NCBI GenBank assembly: GCA_006503475.1
Contig: RSEH01000300.1
Location: 1 to 52,007 of the forward strand
Length of the DNA stretch: 52,007 nucleotides
From: Stentor roeselii
Taxonomy: Eukaryota; Ciliophora; Heterotrichea; Heterotrichida; Stentoridae
Reading direction: 5' to 3'
Shown here: positions 1 through 9,200 of the stretch, one piece after another
Position numbering within the stretch: the first letter of the stretch is position 1
Layout of the letters: each line of letters begins with the position of its first letter
Notes under the pieces: model-generated
Databases searched by the model: none
What the model was told of the DNA's origin: nothing
Seen by the model: the letters and a program-made list of their open reading frames with translations, nothing else
Position numbers and translations under genes: made by a program

Positions 1-1425
1 AGTCTCAAAGTATTGAAGATACCTTTCTCCATAATAAACATTCCCAAGTTTTTCAGGTCTAGGATAAAATTCTCCAGCCATTCTGATTTTCATTTTACTC
101 ACACAAGGGACAATACTTCTCTGAAGTGCGCTTATTACTTTTTCACCAATTTCTTCAACATCATTAACAAAATTTGCAGTTCCTCTTCCAGCCTTTGCAG
201 ACTTTTGAATCAAATTCTTATCGAAAGAGTCTCCTATTCCAAAAGAATGAACTCTTGATTTTCCAGAATTTTGTGAAATCAAATCAATAATGGACTCCGG
301 GCTGTAAACTTGTCCATCAGTGATCAAAAAAATTGTTTTTGAATATCCTTCAATAAGAGGTTGAGTAAAAATATCTTCTAAAGGAGAATAAATTTTAGTT
401 CCTCCCATATCAGCTGAGAATGTATGGACTTGTTCTATTGACTGGTCGATGTTTGAAGATGAGCTTTTTACTGAATTTGGATGCATTTTTTTATAATAGG
501 ATCCGAAACTGACAATGTTAAAGTAAGAGTCTTCTGGAAGGCTTTTTAAGAATAGAACTATTGCTTGCTTTGCAATGTTTATTCTGATACCATCCATAGA
601 TGCACTTCTATCGAGTAGAAAGATGTACTCTCCTTGACCATAGGCGTCGTCTAAAGATTTGAGAGATTTGTCAAAAGGGACAAAAGCGATCATTCCATAG
701 TATTTATTTTTATATTTCTGGTAGATAAGCTTGGGTTTGTTTGAAGCTTCCGCTTGATACTTGAACCATATGCTTTTTGAAGGGAAGTCTTTCAAGGATT
801 TGATTACTGAGTCACCTTGAAGGATGAACTTATCCTCACTCAACACCCAATCAATTTCAAAACTACTAGAAAAGTTTTTAATCTGCTCAGAAGAATGAAC
901 AACAATACTCACACCACAACTAACATCTCTTTCATCAGCAGGAAAAAAAATTTTCGGTATTTCCAGTTTCCAATCAGCCAAATCACCTTCCAAGGGAAAA
1001 CTCAATCCAAACTCGACCTTCACCAAGTCTCCTGGTCCAAGATTCCCAACACTAACAGTCAAAGTCTTATTATCTTCTTCCACTTTTCCCAAAACTGCAG
1101 TATTTCCACTTGCAAGAGCATCTTGATAAGTTTCTGAAGCTTTTTCAGCATCTTTTACTTTCGCTGTAAGAATCGAGCCATCATTCAAGTGGACCTTGAG
1201 ACTTGAAACAACTGAGTCTTCGGAGACGGGGAATGAATAAAAGACTTCAAGAGGTTTGGAATCCTGATTGATGAATTGTTGGGTGACTGACAAGTTGACT
1301 ATTGCATTTTCGACTAGAGCTAAGAAATGAACTGATTTCATCGGAATTGGGGTTCGGATTGGATTTGGGTTGATTTCAGCCTGTTCTTTGTCAGGAGGAA
1401 TGATACAATACATATATGAAAACAT
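1..1425 (-). CDS. VIT-vWA domain protein, 3' end cut by window edge
   Basis: The minus strand is open from an ATG at 1425 to base 1, giving 475 codons with no stop, so the C-terminus lies outside the window. The N-terminal part is a VIT (vault/inter-alpha-trypsin) domain at about residues 25-160, recognisable from [21 protein letters not shown] and [14 protein letters not shown]. It is followed by a von Willebrand A domain with an intact metal-ion-dependent adhesion site: DRSASM, the GGTKIYSPL threonine segment and the LITDGQV aspartate. Architecture is that of VWA5A, PARP4 and ITIH relatives, which bind protein ligands through the metal site. There is no signal peptide, so a cytosolic or nuclear location is likely. 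It is a close paralogue of the next gene (2238-4859), with long near-identical runs. Whether this copy also carries a histone segment cannot be seen. Exact function unknown. Confidence 0.9.
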   Translation of the reverse strand, partial: MFSYMYCIIPPDKEQAEINPNPIRTPIPMKSVHFLALVENAIVNLSVTQQFINQDSKPLEVFYSFPVSEDSVVSSLKVHLNDGSILTAKVKDAEKASETYQDALASGNTAVLGKVEEDNKTLTVSVGNLGPGDLVKVEFGLSFPLEGDLADWKLEIPKIFFPADERDVSCGVSIVVHSSEQIKNFSSSFEIDWVLSEDKFILQGDSVIKSLKDFPSKSIWFKYQAEASNKPKLIYQKYKNKYYGMIAFVPFDKSLKSLDDAYGQGEYIFLLDRSASMDGIRINIAKQAIVLFLKSLPEDSYFNIVSFGSYYKKMHPNSVKSSSSNIDQSIEQVHTFSADMGGTKIYSPLEDIFTQPLIEGYSKTIFLITDGQVYSPESIIDLISQNSGKSRVHSFGIGDSFDKNLIQKSAKAGRGTANFVNDVEEIGEKVISALQRSIVPCVSKMKIRMAGEFYPRPEKLGNVYYGERYLQYFET

Positions 1426-2237
1426 TATAGATAATATAGATAATCATTTTTCAAAAAATGTCTGACATTGTAGATATTTTTTAGGGTAGCTTAATTTTAT
1501 CTGGTATAGAAATGGAAATGGGAAATTGCTTATAGCTTAGTTTCTTTGGAATATTTAATTTTAAGTAAGTTTGATGAAAATTTCTGATGAAAAAAGCAGC
1601 TGTGAAGGATATTTAATTTTATAGATATTTCATTCTTGAACTTAAATTCTCTTTTTAAGACTTATACATACTCAAAAAAATCAAAGTAATATCCTATAAT
1701 ACTAAAAATCCTCATCTTTAGTAATATTTGAACAGAGAATAACCAAGTATCCCCAATATCAAGAGATATAAATCATTAAATTCATCAAAAAAGACCTTTC
1801 GATTGAATTCTCTTCGATATTTATAGTGATTATTATTTTTTCATACCTAGAGATGCCTTCTATCTAATAGTAAAAAAAGAGAGCATATCACTGAAGAACC
1901 TTGAAAAATTCCTAAAGAAAAACCTTGAATTTCTAAAATAATTAAAAAAATCTAGTTTTATTTTAGCTTGATTCAGCAAAATGAACTGTAGACAGTCCTT
2001 AGAATTTGAAGCTCAAGTATCTGTAAAATATTTTAAGAATAAATAAACAAAGAAAATTTCAAGGCTAGAGTCGTGAAGATAATGGTTATTCATAGCTTGA
2101 GATATGATCAGTTATACTTTAGAGGAATGAATTCATCAGAGCTCTTCAACACTTTCCAATCACCTCCACTTTTCCTTCATTATCCAAAAAAAAACCAAAA
2201 ATTTAACCTACTAAAATCCTACACCAAATAAATCTAC
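1426..2237. other. AT-rich intergenic region between tandem VIT-vWA genes
   Basis: About 810 nt lie between the start of the first VIT-vWA gene and the end of the second, both on the minus strand. No ORF with recognisable coding character is present. A short direct repeat, atatttaatttta, occurs at 1551 and 1609. The stretch should hold the promoter of the upstream copy and the 3' end of the other. I see no tRNA-like or other structured RNA. Confidence 0.5.
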
Positions 2238-4859
2238 CTAAATAAACTGACAAAACAATCCTTTAACCTCAAAAAACTCAACTCCATGAATTTTAAGCCA
2301 TCCAACTGCTTTTCTCATAATCAAAACCCATTCACTTCTCTTATCAAAATAATCTCTTTCCAAAATCAAAAGTACCAAAACCGTGCAATAAACATTATTT
2401 CTATCATCACATTTCAAAAGATCAAAAGAAACATCTGCCATTCCAGGAATCCACAAAACAAAATCATCAAAATTCCAGTACCCTGAAGCTGATTGATTTA
2501 AAATGATTGTCATGTAATCAAGAGTCTTTTCTTGAATATTTTCATGATCTTGTTTAATCAAATGACTTGAAGTTATTGAAGAGTTTAATGGTATTGATTG
2601 AGTGTAAGTCATTTGAGGATTTAATTTTATTGCTTTAGTCTCAGTAATTTTAGGATTTAATCCTTTTTCTTTGAATTTTTTTGATTTCTTTGAAAAATTC
2701 TCGAAGCCGTAAAAGACTCTTCCTTGTTTTTTTAAAGCATAAAGAATATCAAGAGCTGTTACAGTCTTTCTTCTTGCATAATCTGTATAAGTTATTGCAT
2801 CTCGAATCACTCCTTCCAAAAAGGACTTTAAAACATTTCTTGCCTCATCGAAGATGAGGCCTGATAGTCTTTTCACTCCACCTCTTCTGGCAAGTCTTTT
2901 TATAGCAGGTTTAGTGATTCCTGTAATGTTTTCACGTGCTATTCTCCGATGACGCTTTTTAGCTCCTACTTTTCCTAAACCTTTAGAAAGGAAGCTACTT
3001 CCAAATCTCTGAGGTCTTTTCGTTTGAGTTAGAGATGAGTTTGACTGTGGAAGACTTGGAAAATATGAAGAATTTGAAGAAAATTGTAGGATTTGATGAA
3101 GATTTCCTAAAGTTTTATTGGGTGAAGAGATATTTGTTGTCAAGGTTTTAATTGAGACACTTTTTAGTTCTCCTGTCACAGGTTCATGATTATCCTTCAC
3201 ACAAATAAAACTTGTTAAACTGCAAGGAACTCCAGATTCTATTGAAAGATTTTTTATATAATTTCTGTTTTCATTTAAATTTTCAGATAAGTGGATAAGT
3301 TTTAATTTTACCCAAAGTTTATACAAATAATCACCTTCTACTAATTTCAAATTTCCAATGAGAACCTCTTCATTTCTCTTTAAATAATCATCAAAGTAGC
3401 TAAATAGAACAGAGTCTTTTTGAATATCATTTACTTGGAAGTACTGAAGAAATCTTTCACCATAATGAACATTTCCAAGTCTTTCAGGTTTCGGGTAAAG
3501 CTCTCCAACAATACCAATTTTAAACTGACTGACACAAGGCACAATACTTTTCTGAAGTGCATTAATTACCCTTCCTCCAATATCTTCAACATTATCCACA
3601 AAATTAGAACTTCCTCTTCCAGCCTTTGCAGATTTTTTAATCAAAGTCTCATCAAAATAATTTCCTATTCCAAAAGAATGAACTCTTGAATTTCCAGAAT
3701 TTATTGAAATTAAACTAATCACTGACTCTGGGTTTTCCACTTCTCCATCAGTGATCAAGAATATTGTTTTTGAATATCCTTCAATAAGAGGTAATTTAAA
3801 AATATCTTCTAAAGGGGAATAAATATTTGTTCCTCCCATATCAGCTGAGAAGTTTTGGACTTGTTCTATTGACTGGTTTATGTTAGATGATGAACTTTTC
3901 ACTGATTTAAAAAACATTCTTATATAATTGGTTCCAAAACTGACAATGTTAAAATATGAGTCTTCTGGAAGGCTTTTTAAGAAAAGGACTGTGGCTTGCT
4001 TTGCGATGTTTATGTTATTGCCATACATTGAACCACTTCTATCGAGTAGAAAGATGTACTCGCCTTGACCGATAGCGTCGTCTAGAGAGTTGAGAGTTTG
4101 GGTAAATGGTACAAAGGCTATCATTCCATAGTAGCTGTCTTTATATTTTTGGCAAATTAGTTTTGGGTTGTTTGAAGATTCCGCATGATACTTGATTGAT
4201 ATGTCGTTTGATGGGTAGTCAGTCAAAAGCTTTGGTCTTGAGCCACCTTGGAGTAAAAGATTATCTTGGCTCAATATCCATTCAATTTCAAAGCTACTAA
4301 TAAATTTTCTAATCTTTTCAGAAGACCTAATAACAAGACTAACACTGCACCTCACATCATTCTGATCAACAGGTAAAAACATTTTCGGTATTTCAAGTTT
4401 CCAACCATCCAAATCAGCCTTCAAAGGAAATGCCAATCCAAACTCGACCTTCACCAAATCCCCAGGTCCAAGATTCCCAATATTAACAGTCCAAGTCTTA
4501 TTATCCTCTTCAACCTTTCCCAAAACTGCAGTATTTCCACTTGCAAGGGCATCTTGATAAGTTTCTGAAGCTTTTTCAGCATCTTCTACTTTCGCTGTAA
4601 GAATTGAACCGTCATTTAAGTGAACTTTGAGACTTGAAACTACTGAGTCGGTTGAAAGGTGGAAGGAATAAGAAATTTCAAGAGGTCTTGAATCTTCGTT
4701 GATGAATTCTTGAGTGACTGAAAGATTTACTACTGCGTTTTCGATTAGAGCAAAGAAATGTAGGGATTTCATCGGGATTCGACATTTGTTTGGATTTGGT
4801 CTGGGGGTGGTAGAGGTGATGTTAGGGTTGGGTCTATTGCAACATAAACAAGATAGCAT
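2238..4859 (-). CDS. VIT-vWA protein with an embedded histone H4 domain
   Basis: A single uninterrupted ORF of 873 aa. Order of parts: VIT domain (about 25-165); vWA domain with intact MIDAS (DRSGSM at 273-278, [17 protein letters not shown]); a conserved post-vWA segment containing [12 protein letters not shown]; a linker; a nearly full-length histone H4 (about 620-721); a lysine-rich linker; and a C-terminal segment (YWNFDDF, then [13 protein letters not shown]) that matches the C-terminal region of VWA5A/PARP4-type proteins. The H4 is thus inserted inside the host protein, not stuck on an end. No in-frame methionine lies between the vWA region and the H4, so a separate internal H4 gene is unlikely. 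ATG at 4859 is preceded by an A-rich leader; the stop is TAG. The family fold predicts a protein-ligand binding scaffold; the H4 suggests nucleosome or histone-chaperone contacts (inference). It is a tandem paralogue of the gene at 1-1425. Confidence 0.93.
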   Translation of the reverse strand: MLSCLCCNRPNPNITSTTPRPNPNKCRIPMKSLHFFALIENAVVNLSVTQEFINEDSRPLEISYSFHLSTDSVVSSLKVHLNDGSILTAKVEDAEKASETYQDALASGNTAVLGKVEEDNKTWTVNIGNLGPGDLVKVEFGLAFPLKADLDGWKLEIPKMFLPVDQNDVRCSVSLVIRSSEKIRKFISSFEIEWILSQDNLLLQGGSRPKLLTDYPSNDISIKYHAESSNNPKLICQKYKDSYYGMIAFVPFTQTLNSLDDAIGQGEYIFLLDRSGSMYGNNINIAKQATVLFLKSLPEDSYFNIVSFGTNYIRMFFKSVKSSSSNINQSIEQVQNFSADMGGTNIYSPLEDIFKLPLIEGYSKTIFLITDGEVENPESVISLISINSGNSRVHSFGIGNYFDETLIKKSAKAGRGSSNFVDNVEDIGGRVINALQKSIVPCVSQFKIGIVGELYPKPERLGNVHYGERFLQYFQVNDIQKDSVLFSYFDDYLKRNEEVLIGNLKLVEGDYLYKLWVKLKLIHLSENLNENRNYIKNLSIESGVPCSLTSFICVKDNHEPVTGELKSVSIKTLTTNISSPNKTLGNLHQILQFSSNSSYFPSLPQSNSSLTQTKRPQRFGSSFLSKGLGKVGAKKRHRRIARENITGITKPAIKRLARRGGVKRLSGLIFDEARNVLKSFLEGVIRDAITYTDYARRKTVTALDILYALKKQGRVFYGFENFSKKSKKFKEKGLNPKITETKAIKLNPQMTYTQSIPLNSSITSSHLIKQDHENIQEKTLDYMTIILNQSASGYWNFDDFVLWIPGMADVSFDLLKCDDRNNVYCTVLVLLILERDYFDKRSEWVLIMRKAVGWLKIHGVEFFEVKGLFCQFI
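2694..2999 (-). other. Histone H4-like domain inside the VIT-vWA ORF
   Basis: Residues about 621-722 of the 873-aa protein. Lys626 aligns with H4 K8 and Phe719 with H4 F100, so the whole histone fold and the basic patch are present. Diagnostic runs are [46 protein letters not shown] and [13 protein letters not shown]. Compared with canonical H4, the K20 position is arginine (R639), K77 is arginine, K16 is followed by one extra lysine, and the first seven tail residues are replaced. K8, K12, K16, K31, K44, K59, K79 and K91 equivalents are retained. The reading frame is continuous with the host protein on both sides. Confidence 0.93.
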
Positions 4860-5170
4860 TTATATATTAATGATTTTTTTCGAGTAAATGGATTAGTTTA
4901 AGGGTTATTTTAATTTATAGGATTAAAGAAAGGGTTTTTATTAAGAATTTTGTTTCTTTGGGTTTAACATTTACAGGATAAATAATATTAAGATATACCT
5001 CAATACCAAAAAAACCAGAAACCTATTCCATCAAAAACCCAAATCAACATTCATCCAATTCTAAAACCATCCCACATCCAAAAATCCTTAAAACCCATCA
5101 AATCCAAAAAAAAACTAAACCTCTTAAAATTGAAACCCAGCATATTAAATCAAACAATTAACGGAAAATC
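4860..5170. promoter_or_regulatory. Divergent intergenic region, presumed bidirectional promoter
   Basis: The 311 nt separate the starts of the minus-strand VIT-vWA-H4 gene and the plus-strand gene at 5171, so both promoters must lie here or overlap the coding ends. The left half is G/T-rich and the right half A/C-rich on the given strand. No defined promoter motif could be assigned. Confidence 0.4.
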
Positions 5171-6160
5171 ATGAGACACTCAGTTCGTCAACTAAGTACC
5201 AAAGAGTTAAAAAGCAAGTCAACCAACAACCTTCTCCAAAAAATAAAGCGAGAATTAACCCCTCCAGTCCTTCCACCAGCCAAGAAATCACTTCCAAAAT
5301 TATCAAAAGAATCAATCCGTTCAGGAGTCGAGTCCTTAAACAAAAACAAGCGATACTCAATCCTTTCAGTTCCAAAGACTCCTAACACCTACTCAGCGAT
5401 ATCTCAAGGCACGACTCCTTCAAAACAATCAGAAACTTCAGAATCTTTAAACGTTTCACACATTGAAGACTCTTCTCGCACTACCAGTCAATCAGCTTAT
5501 TCATTAAACTTCAAGTTTTCTAATAAAAACTCTCGAATCAGGATTGGAAACCGGTATCGAAAAAACCCGAATCAAGAAAACCTCAAACAAGCTCTTCAAG
5601 AAATCGAAAAAAACCCTTCAAAGTTAAAAACTTCTGAAAATAAAGAAAAATTAACACAAATTATTTCTCATAAGTCAGATATTGAAGTTTTACTTGAAAG
5701 TCAAGGAAATGTTAACAGGACTAAAAGTCTTGAAAAAGGAAAAAATGATGCTTTTAAGCCGAAAGGACTTCTAGAACTAAAAGAAAGTCAAAAAGAAATC
5801 ATTGAAATGAGTGTTGAAGTTGAAAGTATGGTCTCTGATCCCAGTCCAGTAAGAGAAAAAAAAATTGATTTAAAAGTCTGTCAAACTCCAAAGCGAAAAA
5901 AATTCAACCAAAATAAAATGTTAGGATTTTTAACTCGAAGTAAAGCCGGCAGAGAATTCATCGAAAAATTTCAAGACCAGTCAATTTTCGACATAGACGA
6001 ACCCCTTCCATGCCCATCAAAAGAAAACATAAACAAAACCCTGATCGACTACCGTCAAGAGTCCTTGAAAATCTTGAAAGACACATCATTCTTCGCCAAT
6101 AAAATAATGAAAGCAATCCGTTGTCCAGGTCGTATAAAAAAATGTTACTACGCAAATTAA
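5171..6160 (+). CDS. Hypothetical basic, low-complexity protein (329 aa)
   Basis: ORF from ATG 5171 to TAA. I do not recognise the family. The protein is rich in Lys, Ser, Thr and Pro, and its first two thirds look disordered, with repeated TP/SP dipeptides such as SVPKTPN and CQTPKRKKF that could be proline-directed phosphosites. The C-terminal 60 residues are more regular (FDIDEPLPCPSKENINKTL, then a helix and a basic Cys-containing end) and are the most likely conserved part. No membrane segment, signal peptide or zinc motif is visible. It lies 59 nt upstream of RPB1 on the same strand. Coding-like composition and the ordered C-terminus support a real gene. Confidence 0.75.
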   Translation: MRHSVRQLSTKELKSKSTNNLLQKIKRELTPPVLPPAKKSLPKLSKESIRSGVESLNKNKRYSILSVPKTPNTYSAISQGTTPSKQSETSESLNVSHIEDSSRTTSQSAYSLNFKFSNKNSRIRIGNRYRKNPNQENLKQALQEIEKNPSKLKTSENKEKLTQIISHKSDIEVLLESQGNVNRTKSLEKGKNDAFKPKGLLELKESQKEIIEMSVEVESMVSDPSPVREKKIDLKVCQTPKRKKFNQNKMLGFLTRSKAGREFIEKFQDQSIFDIDEPLPCPSKENINKTLIDYRQESLKILKDTSFFANKIMKAIRCPGRIKKCYYAN

Positions 6161-6219
6161 GGTAATTAAACATAAAAAAAATATGGAATCTTAGGGGGGT
6201 CAGCGAATCTTGGGTATAA

Positions 6220-9200
6220 ATGTTAAAATCAGGTTCAGGTCTAACACCTTCCTCAGCTGAGGTCCACCGAGTGACAGGAGTCACTTTTGGAGTCCTTCGG
6301 CCTGATGAGATCGAGTCAATGTCAGCGGATACCATTTTTCACACTGACATCTACGATGACCAGGGGGTGCCTCGAGATGGTGGAATTAACTCTCTTCTTC
6401 TTGGCACTAACGACAACCGCTTATCTTGTAAAACTTGCAATGGAAAAAAAAATGACTGTCCAGGGCACTTCGGTCATATTAAACTGGCGAAGCCAGTTTA
6501 TCATTACGGCTTTCTTAATGAAATTCGTAGAGTCCTTCGATGTGTCTGTATTCGATGCTCTCGTCTTTTATTAGATCATAATGACCCTCATTTCCGTACT
6601 GCACTTTTAATGCGTAATCCTAAATCACGTGGAAAGTTTATTGCGAAGATCTGTCAAAATGTGAAAAAATGTGTTTCTAATCCCGAGGCGAAGCCGAGCG
6701 ACGAGGAAAATGATGAAAGTTTATATGGAGGCTGCGGCGGAGCGCAGCCGAAAATCATGAAAGATGGAATTGGGTTGACTATTGAATTTCTTGAAGCTAC
6801 TGAGGACTCACCTGATAGGAAAAGAAGATTATTCGCTGAAGAGGCTTTAAGGATCTTAAAGGCTGTCAGTGATTTGGACTGTGAAGCTCTTGGGTATGAC
6901 CCTGCTCGATCGAGACCTGATTGGATGATTATTAAAGTTTTACCTGTTTCTCCTCCTTGTGTAAGGCCTTATGTTGTACTTGACTCTAGCTTGAGGAGTG
7001 AGGATGACTTGACTCATCAGTATACTCAGATCTTGAAAACTAATTTGAAACTTATTAGTGAAATTGAAAGAGGGTCACCTGCTCATTTGATTAATCAGGA
7101 TTTAATGGTTTTACAGTTTCATGTCGCTACTTTGTTTAATAATGAAATTCCTGGACAACCTCAGGCTAAACATCGATCGGGAAAACCGGTTAAAAGTATT
7201 AGTCAGAGACTTAAGGGAAAGGAAGGAAGGATTAGAGGGAATTTGATGGGGAAAAGAGTTGATTTCTCAGCGAGAACAGTAATAACTCCAGACCCAAACC
7301 TAGACCTAGACCAACTAGGAGTTCCCAGATCCATCGCAATAAACTTAACCGTTCCTGAAACAGTGACTCACTTCAACATGGAGCGTTTAAAGCGTTTAGT
7401 AAACAACGGTCCATCCTCTCACCCAGGTGCAAAATACATAATCCGTCCACACGGAGGAGGAATAATCGATTTGAAGTACTTCCGAAAAAACACAGACTAC
7501 GCCTTAGAATACGGTTACATCGTAGAACGACACATCGACAACGGTGACTTCGTGATATTCAACCGTCAGCCATCACTTCACAAGATGTCAATGATGGCAC
7601 ATTCAGTGGTAGTCCTTCCTTATTCCACATTTCGTTTAAACCTTTCAGTAACTACTCCTTACAACGCTGACTTCGACGGTGACGAGATGAACATGCACGT
7701 GCCTCAAAGCTTAGAGACTAAAGCAGAATTAACTGAAATCATGCATGTTCCAAGACAAATCGTATCACCTCAAAGCAACCGGCCAGTGATGGGCGTGGTT
7801 CAAGACTCATTGTTAGGAGTCTCGCTTTTCACTAGAAGGGACTCGTTTTTAGAGTACTTTGATGTCATGAATTTACTGATGTGGGCTGAGAACTTCAATG
7901 GAAGGCTGCCTGTTCCTACTGTACTTAAACCTAGACCACTTTGGACGGGAAAGCAAATATTTTCAATGTTGCTTCCAGAAGTTAATCTTTTGAGGTTCTC
8001 AGCACTTCATGACCCGGAACGTGATTCTTCTGCAAGGGACTCAGAAGTTTTAATTGAAAAAGGAGAGTTGCTTACTGGACAAGTTGATAAGAGGACTGTT
8101 GGGTCTTCTTCTGGATCACTTATTCATGTCATTTGGATGGAACATGGACCTTTGGCTACTAAGGACTTTTTAACTAGGTGTCAGAAACTTGTGAATAATT
8201 GGCTGCTTATTCACTCGTTTAGTGTTGGCATCAGTGATACTATTGCTGACTTTTTATCTACTGAGAATATTAAGGAAACTCTTATTGATGCGAAAGGGAA
8301 AATCGCCAAACTTATTGGACTTGCTAGGGATGGACGCATTCAGTGTCAGCCTGGAAAGAATATGATGGAAAGCTTTGAATTTAAAGTTAATACTAAACTT
8401 AATGCTGCAAGAGACAAATCAGGAGAACTCGCAACAAAATCCTTAAGTTTCCGTAACAACGTAAAAGCAATGGTAAACGCAGGTTCAAAAGGATCCGAGA
8501 TAAACATCTGCCAAATCATGGCCTGTGTAGGTCAACAAAACGTAGAAGGCCGTCGAATTCCCTTTGCCTTTTTAAAGCGAACCACTCCTCACTTCACAAA
8601 AGACGATTACGGTCCAGAATCTCGAGGTTTCGTCGAAAACTCCTACATTTCCGGCTTAACTCCTCAAGAGTTTTTCTTCCACGCAATGGGAGGTCGAGAA
8701 GGTCTAAGCGACACTGCCGTGAAAACAAGTGAAACAGGTTACATTCAAAGACGTCTAATGAAAGCCTTAGAAGATGTAATGGTCAAATATGACGGCACAG
8801 TTCGAAACTCTTCAGGAAACATTTTTCAGTTCCTTTATGGAGAAGATGGAATGGCAGGGGAATTCATTGAAGACCAAACAATGGAAACTATTAAAATGGA
8901 CTTGGAAACTCTTAAGAAAAATTATGAGTTTATTGATGAAATCAATGATGGATCTTCACTTGAAAAGTACAGACCTGCTCTTGAAGGTTATATCATTGCT
9001 GAACTTGTAAAAAGACCTGAACTTCAAATGCGACTTGTTCAGGAGTTTAAGAAAATTCAAGAGGATCAAGTTGAACTAAGAAAAATTTTCCCTTCTTTCG
9101 ATGACCGACAACATCTTCCTGTGAATTTGAAAAGACTTATTTGGAATGCAAAGAAAAAATTTGGAATTTCTGGAATAAACAAAAGTGACTTACACCCTGT

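Noticed and set aside
2694-2999. Stand-alone histone H4 gene
   Set aside because: No ATG, stop or intron boundary separates the H4 segment from the host frame; conserved host-family sequence continues on both sides.
3420-3689. Plus-strand ORF of 89 codons resembling one at 13-258
   Set aside because: Both are antisense to the duplicated vWA coding regions. Their similarity to each other follows from the paralogy of the minus-strand genes.
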